This document shows, piece after piece, positions 42,353 through 46,508 of a stretch of 46,508 nucleotides of DNA. Below the pieces are notes generated by a model, which ran no database searches, had not been told where the DNA came from, and was given only the letters and a program-made list of their open reading frames with translations. Numbering within the stretch: the stretch's first letter is position 1; every line of letters starts with the position of its first letter. The position numbers and the translations under genes were made by a program. The stretch covers positions 1-46,508 of the forward strand of contig NZ_MJUZ01000019.1 of assembly GCF_002237645.1 (NCBI RefSeq). The letters run 5' to 3'. The stretch is from Desulfovibrio sp. MES5 (GTDB taxonomy: Bacteria > Desulfobacterota > Desulfovibrionia > Desulfovibrionales > Desulfovibrionaceae).

Positions 42353-43021
42353 CTATTCTTTTTCGCTTGCGTCCACGGCGCTTTTTTTGCCGCCAAAACG
42401 GGAACGCAACACTTCAATGACCACCGGCAGCACCGATACCACCACAATGGCATAGACGATGATGCTGAAATTCTGGCGCACCCAGTCGAGATTTCCCAGA
42501 AAAAATCCGGCAGAAACCAGGCAGCCCACCCACAATACGCAGCCCGTCACATTGAAGAAAAAGAACGTGCGCGGGCACATGAGGGCAATGCCCGCCACAA
42601 AGGGCGCAAATGTGCGGACAATGGGCACAAAGCGGGCCAGCACAATGGCCTTGCCGCCATGCCGCTCATAAAAATGATGGGCCTTGAGCAAATGCTCTTT
42701 CTTGATGAAGCGGCTGTCGCGGGAAAAAATGGCCGGGCCCACATGACGGCCAATGAAGTAATTGACGGCATCGCCAAGAACGCCCGCCGCCAGCAGCACC
42801 AGCATGACTTCCACATAGCCCATAAGACCGGCTCCGGCCACCACGCCCGCCGCAAACAGCAGGGAATCGCCCGGCAGAAACGGCGTTACCACAAGACCGG
42901 TCTCACAAAAAACTATGATAAAAAGTATGGCGTAAATCCAAAGGCCATACTGTGCAACCAGTTCAAAAAGATGCACGTCAATGTGTAGAACAAAATCAAT
43001 GAAATAGCGTATTATATCCAT
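42353..43021 (-). CDS. DedA-family membrane protein
   Basis: A 222-residue inner-membrane protein. FCETGLVVTPFLPGDSLLFAAG and FIGRHVGP (about residues 50-100), then HGGKAIVLARFVPIVRTFAPFVAG (about 130-155) are the two conserved halves of the DedA/VTT fold, including the Arg pair needed for function. Members contribute to lipid scrambling (e.g. undecaprenyl-phosphate recycling), membrane homeostasis and drug resistance. GGAG lies about ten bases before the ATG at 43021. It is divergent from the next gene; 89 bp separate the starts. Confidence 0.9.
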   Translation of the reverse strand: MDIIRYFIDFVLHIDVHLFELVAQYGLWIYAILFIIVFCETGLVVTPFLPGDSLLFAAGVVAGAGLMGYVEVMLVLLAAGVLGDAVNYFIGRHVGPAIFSRDSRFIKKEHLLKAHHFYERHGGKAIVLARFVPIVRTFAPFVAGIALMCPRTFFFFNVTGCVLWVGCLVSAGFFLGNLDWVRQNFSIIVYAIVVVSVLPVVIEVLRSRFGGKKSAVDASEKE

Positions 43022-43110
43022 ATAATCCAGCTCCGGGCCCTGATTTCGGGGGCAAAGCGCCTCTCCCGACCGCCCTTGTACCCCAAGGCCGCTTATGGCA
43101 CAACACGGGC

Positions 43111-44241
43111 ATGCGACAGATTTTTTCTGCAACCCTGATTTTGTGTTTCTGCTTTACGCTGCTGCCGGCCCAGAACGTGAGGGCCGATTTTTACCATGTG
43201 GGTTTTCGCACCCTGGGGCAATGGGACCCGGAAAGCGGCCTGAGGCTTGACGTAAACCTCTGGTACCCCTCGGTGCGGCCTGCGCGCGACATCCAGTATG
43301 GCCCGTGGGAAATCTCCGCAGCCCGCGGGGGCAAGCCCGTGGACGGGCGCTTTCCGCTTATCCTGCTTTCGCACGATACCGCAGGCTCGCGCTTTTCGTA
43401 TCACGATACCGCCGCGTGGCTGGCAGCCAGCGGTTTTGTGGTGGCCGCTCCCACCCACCCCGGCGACAATACCGACAATATGGATCTTCTGCTGACCTGG
43501 CAGCAACTGTCAAACAGGGTGCGCGAGCTTTCCAGCCTCATCCCCCTTCTGCTCAATGATCCGGAGGCCGAACCCACCATTGATCCCGATCGCATCGGGG
43601 TGCTGGGGTTCGGCGCTGGCGGCACGGCGGCCCTGCTGCTGGGCGGCGCGCTGCCTGACTGCGAGGGCTGGCGCACTTACTGCGTCCAGGCAGGCAAGCA
43701 GGACATGTATTGCAATACCTGGGCGCGCAACCGCATGGACGGCCTTTGCCAGAGCCTGCCCCTGACCAAAAGCCTCGCCGACACGCGCGTCAAAGCCGTG
43801 GCCGCTGTGGCCCCGGGTTTTGGCATGCTCTTCAACCGCGATTCTTTCCGGTGGTTTTACCCGCCGCTGCTGCTTATGGCCGCCTCCAACGACCGATTGA
43901 ACAACACTGCCATGCACGCCCGTCGCATTTACGAGCTGGCTGGAAAAAAATCACGCTGGCTGGTGCTGGACAAGGCCGACGCAGGGGCGCTCATGGCCCC
44001 CTGCCCGCCCGCGCTGGAAAATGAACTGCCCGAACTTTGCCGTTCAGTCAGGGATGAGGACAGAAAAAGCATACATAAAAACATGTTCGCAGCGTTAACC
44101 GAGTTTTTTCTCCACTACCTGGGGAGCAGTGTTAACCTGCCGCACATTCCTGCGCCACCCGACCTTAGCCCGCCCTTGCCGCCCAAGCCCGAACCCGCGC
44201 CTGCGCCGGCACAGCCCGCAAAACGCAACCGTGCAAAATAA
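43111..44241 (+). CDS. Secreted alpha/beta-hydrolase-fold protein lacking catalytic Ser and His
   Basis: A 376-residue protein with a signal peptide (residues 1-25). It follows the dienelactone hydrolase / PAF-acetylhydrolase-like family: DVNLWYP, FPLILLSHDTAGSRF, HPGDN, DPDRIGVLGFGAGG, AAVAPGFGMLF and AASNDRL. The nucleophile elbow G-x-S-x-G reads G166-F-G168-A-G170, so the Ser is Gly. Near the C-terminus, the usual GHFDFLAPC reads DAGALMAPC, so the His is also gone, while Asp in NDRL and the surrounding Cys are retained. The open frame is intact and ends with a Pro-rich tail (PPLPPKPEPAPAPAQP). The ribosome site is weak. It is probably a non-catalytic periplasmic protein; a different catalytic set cannot be excluded. 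Confidence 0.75.
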   Translation: MRQIFSATLILCFCFTLLPAQNVRADFYHVGFRTLGQWDPESGLRLDVNLWYPSVRPARDIQYGPWEISAARGGKPVDGRFPLILLSHDTAGSRFSYHDTAAWLAASGFVVAAPTHPGDNTDNMDLLLTWQQLSNRVRELSSLIPLLLNDPEAEPTIDPDRIGVLGFGAGGTAALLLGGALPDCEGWRTYCVQAGKQDMYCNTWARNRMDGLCQSLPLTKSLADTRVKAVAAVAPGFGMLFNRDSFRWFYPPLLLMAASNDRLNNTAMHARRIYELAGKKSRWLVLDKADAGALMAPCPPALENELPELCRSVRDEDRKSIHKNMFAALTEFFLHYLGSSVNLPHIPAPPDLSPPLPPKPEPAPAPAQPAKRNRAK

Positions 44242-44545
44242 GAGTGTTTTTTCGTTAATTTTCAGCAAGCTAGTAGGAGCGGCTTCTTGACAATTACGCC
44301 GCCCCTTACTAAAGGTCTTATAGTGCTGCACACTGCTGATACGTACAGGCAATGCACGCAAAACGCCAGGTCTGGCGCTGGTCGCAACAAGATGTTAGCA
44401 TTACATATTTGCGTGGAACCCCCTTACGGAGCCCACCGGAATGGCCTGCCAAGTTCGCGGCAGGCCCTCGCGAAAACATTCGCCAAGGTATATGCTGCCT
44501 GTGCGTAACAATGCATCCTTGCTGAGAAATGGAAGTACAGATGCC
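44242..44545. other. Gap with a possible promoter
   Basis: A TTGACA at 44287-44292 is followed after 17 bases by TAAAGG, a poor -10 box. An imperfect inverted repeat (TAGTAGGAGCGGC, GCCGCCCCTTACTA) surrounds it. No gene is seen. Confidence 0.35.
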
Positions 44546-45124
44546 ATGAAGATAAGGCTTTTTTGCATTCTGTGCCTTATATTTGCCGTAGGTGTCGGGT
44601 CCGATGCTCTGGCCGCGCAATCTTCAGGCACACAAAAAAACAACATTCAACCAGAGGAGCCCTGGGTTATCATGCCCGCCGGAGGAAGACCGGCCTTTAT
44701 GGGTATTCATGGCGGCACAATGCCTGTCAGTCTGCTGGTTTACGGCGATGGGACCTCACTGGTGACCTTTGTGGGGCGGACTGGCAACGACTTTCTTGAT
44801 GTGCTTCGGCGCACGGATCTGCCCGTGCCGAGCCTGCTCAACGCCACCGCACACAATGGAACCAGTGAAATCATACTGCCTGCGGGCAAATCTGGCATAC
44901 TGACGGCAGGAAATACCAACAGCACCATGCCCGTCTTTAATGTCACCGGAGAAAGACTCTCTCATATGGACATGGCGCCAGGGCAACTGCAGCCCTTCGG
45001 CCTGTCCGATAAGCCTCTATCCATTGAAGGCGAGGTCAGCAGACCGGCCCATCTTTCTCCCGCCAAACAGTACAGGCTGTTTTTTCAGCCTCAGTATTTG
45101 CAACCCCGCCGCCCCATACGCTGA
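44546..45124 (+). CDS. Exported protein of unknown function
   Basis: A 192-residue protein. Residues 1-23 are a signal peptide (MKIRLFCILCLIFAVGVG ... DALA-AQ). The mature part is beta-rich (PWVIMPAGGRPAFMGIHGGT, VSLLVYGDGTSLVTFVG) with a short Ser/Pro tail; I know no family. GGAAG is about 12 bases upstream of the ATG at 44546. An ATG at 44492 has a better-spaced AAGG but would put 18 extra residues ahead of the signal peptide. Probably periplasmic or outer-membrane associated. Confidence 0.65.
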   Translation: MKIRLFCILCLIFAVGVGSDALAAQSSGTQKNNIQPEEPWVIMPAGGRPAFMGIHGGTMPVSLLVYGDGTSLVTFVGRTGNDFLDVLRRTDLPVPSLLNATAHNGTSEIILPAGKSGILTAGNTNSTMPVFNVTGERLSHMDMAPGQLQPFGLSDKPLSIEGEVSRPAHLSPAKQYRLFFQPQYLQPRRPIR

Positions 45125-45286
45125 CGGCCAGTTTCGCATTTTCACTGGCCCCTGCTGTACCTTATATTGTTTCCATTTTTTATGTCCGCGTCCTGCGTCT
45201 GATTCCTAAACTATAGAATAATTTGTAATTTTATGTAAATTTTGATATATTGATACACTCAGAATCACTAGCTAGAGGAGCTGATT

Positions 45287-45691
45287 ATGTCCCTTTCCAA
45301 TTACCACGAGGCAATGGAAAGACTATATAGAACCTGCGCAGAGCAGGCATCGCATCGCCCGACCGACAGGCTTTTTTCGCAAGGCCTGAAATATCTGCTG
45401 GAAAACTGCCCGTCATTTGATGCTTGTGTTGGTGAAGACAACCCGTTTTACAAGGAGTTTGTCCTCCATCTCCAATCAGGCGTCAGCATGGATGAAGATT
45501 GCCTCAGCCTCTTTGAATGCCTGGCCATTTTCTTCCGTATCCGCCAGATGATCCAGAAAGAACGCGTGCTCAGCGATACGGAAAGCAAAATCCTGCACTA
45601 CTTTGAAACTTGTGGAGAATGGCAGCCTCAGGATACCACCATTGTCAGCCACTGGTACTGGTGGCGCATCCCTACATTGGCAATGCACTAA
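45287..45691 (+). CDS. Small acidic protein of unknown function
   Basis: A 134-residue cytosolic protein that I do not recognise. It is mostly helical, has four Cys (17, 41, 47, 72 region and one near 109) without a zinc-finger spacing, and an aromatic C-terminus (SHWYWWRIP). GAGGAG seven bases before the ATG and normal codon use support a real gene. It is preceded by an AT-rich stretch that could hold a promoter. Confidence 0.7.
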   Translation: MSLSNYHEAMERLYRTCAEQASHRPTDRLFSQGLKYLLENCPSFDACVGEDNPFYKEFVLHLQSGVSMDEDCLSLFECLAIFFRIRQMIQKERVLSDTESKILHYFETCGEWQPQDTTIVSHWYWWRIPTLAMH

Positions 45692-46508
45692 TAAATCCCT
45701 GCGCTGAAGTGCATGCATTTTGCGGCGGTCTGCCGAGCGACCAGCCGTCCGGAACACGCTATCCGACATCCTGAACGATTGGCGCTACGGCAAAGCACGC
45801 CCGTTTATCAGCGCGACAGTGTTGCCTGCACTCATGCATTGCTTACCGTTCCACACGCCATTCGGCCTGTGTGGCATACTCTCACGCGCGCTTTTTCATA
45901 GCACGCTGTACGCCCCCTCCTCTCGCCCCGCCCCAGAGCAGTACAATTTTGTCATGAAAATATCCTGAGTTCGTGTTCGGCCGCGCTCGCCGTAGCGCCA
46001 CGAGCGCGGTTAGCCATGCCTTCCCACGGCGGAGCCCATACTGTGACCGGCGAGGGCACATATGCTTAAATTTGCCCGGTGCTGGAGCAGGCAACCAGTG
46101 AGATAATGAGATGCCTGTTAGACGTTGCCTCTGCCCCCCACTCCGCTTCAGATCAGAACACTCATTGTGCTCACTGAAAAAATGACAATAATTTTATATG
46201 GATGGGCGTGGGTGAGGAACCCTTTTATTAAAAGGGCCCTCCCCCACAAGGTATTTCAGCGTTTTCATTCAGCCGCGCTGTGGCGCGCTGCACTTTCGTA
46301 CAGCGCTGCAGCATTCACACTTTTTCAAAGTTACAGCTCCAAATAAATATCCCCCGGCATAGCCGGGGGTTTTCTACATACAATAAATATCCCCCGGCAT
46401 AGCCGGGGGTTTTTCATATGCGCCTGTAAGGCTCTCTTACCAGCTGCGCCCTAGCAGGCGCATGCACGATCTGACATTTGCATTTCTGTTACTTGCGGCC
46501 CGTAAACG
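45692..46508. repeat. Gene-free right edge with family B and A fragments and tandem terminators
   Basis: A forward family B copy at about 46195-46260 has the core ACCCTTTTATTAAAAGGG and the flank CACAAGGTATTTCA. It runs into a degenerate reversed family A fragment at 46255-46340 (CGCTGCACTTTCGTACAGCG). Two copies of a 32-bp terminator unit follow (see 46342-46414). An AGAGCAGTACAATTTTG at 45936 resembles a family A end. No supportable gene is seen in 45692-46508. Confidence 0.65.
46342..46414 (+). terminator. Two tandem identical terminators, period 40 bp
   Basis: The unit AATAAATATCCCCCGGC, ATA, GCCGGGGGTTTT occurs at 46342-46373 and again at 46382-46413. Each is an 8-bp perfect stem with a three-base loop and four to five T. 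The 8-base spacer and only two copies argue against a CRISPR array. Confidence 0.8.

Noticed and set aside
46342..46414. Possible CRISPR repeats
   Set aside because: Only two units with an 8-base spacer, and each is a plain intrinsic terminator.

Overview
The window reads as a chromosomal stretch of a GC-rich, anaerobic deltaproteobacterium of the Desulfovibrio type. The evidence is convergent, not a single marker: an adenylate kinase whose LID carries the Cys-X5-His-X15-Cys-X2-Cys metal site described for Desulfovibrio gigas, an NfnAB-type electron-bifurcating transhydrogenase pair, the anaerobic (cbi) cobalamin route with CbiD and a CbiE-CbiT fusion, and several housekeeping genes in arrangements common to that group. 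No sulfate-reduction genes lie in the window, so the genus is an inference.

Layout. 307-3338: radical SAM protein, a small membrane-anchored coiled-coil protein and a CgeB-like glycosyltransferase. 3459-7474: a large AsmA-family protein, then adk with its own sigma70-like promoter. 8273-10462: dut, argD and a mini DksA/TraR zinc-finger protein. 11055-12681 (minus): a DUF47/Pit phosphate-uptake pair. 12930-16345 (minus): a tightly coupled exonuclease - CofD/YvcK-like - RluA-like operon. 16361-22141 (minus): the conserved rpmH-rnpA-yidD-yidC-jag-mnmE block that builds ribosomes, RNase P, the membrane insertase and tRNA modification. 22449-26584: an exported low-complexity protein, a shikimate-kinase-like kinase, a lipoprotein and a VWA-OmpA cell-envelope protein. 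26891-32058 (plus): a DapF-like racemase-fold protein followed by cbiD, cbiET and cbiF, overlapping or nearly so. 33455-34936: aldehyde dehydrogenase. 36651-38901: nfnAB. 39428-45691: PHP phosphatase, tandem ABC ATPase (ModF-like), DedA protein, a degenerate alpha/beta hydrolase and two small unknown genes.

The unusual component is what sits between genes. Almost every long gap is occupied by members of two repeat families. Family A is a roughly 130-150 bp element made of four to five consecutive stem-loops with MITE-like inverted ends (best copies 128-260, 17914-18062, 34946-35083); one stem shows paired, compensatory substitutions between copies. Family B is built on a long palindrome (a perfect 40-bp one at 8123-8162) with conserved flanks. 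A and B copies repeatedly lie side by side, and a longer A variant shares a 28-nt tail at 7818 and 32454. No transposase is present, so they would have to be mobilised in trans or maintained for a structural role.

Other points worth attention: a predicted hydrolase lacking both nucleophile and His, a shikimate-kinase-fold protein without the shikimate-binding residues, a 230-residue Ala/Pro-rich leader on CbiE, an in-frame Gln-Asn-Gly array inside Jag, and the DapF-like gene at the head of the cobalamin cluster. Starts were chosen by Shine-Dalgarno spacing and family N-termini; all functional assignments are from reading motifs, with no database search.
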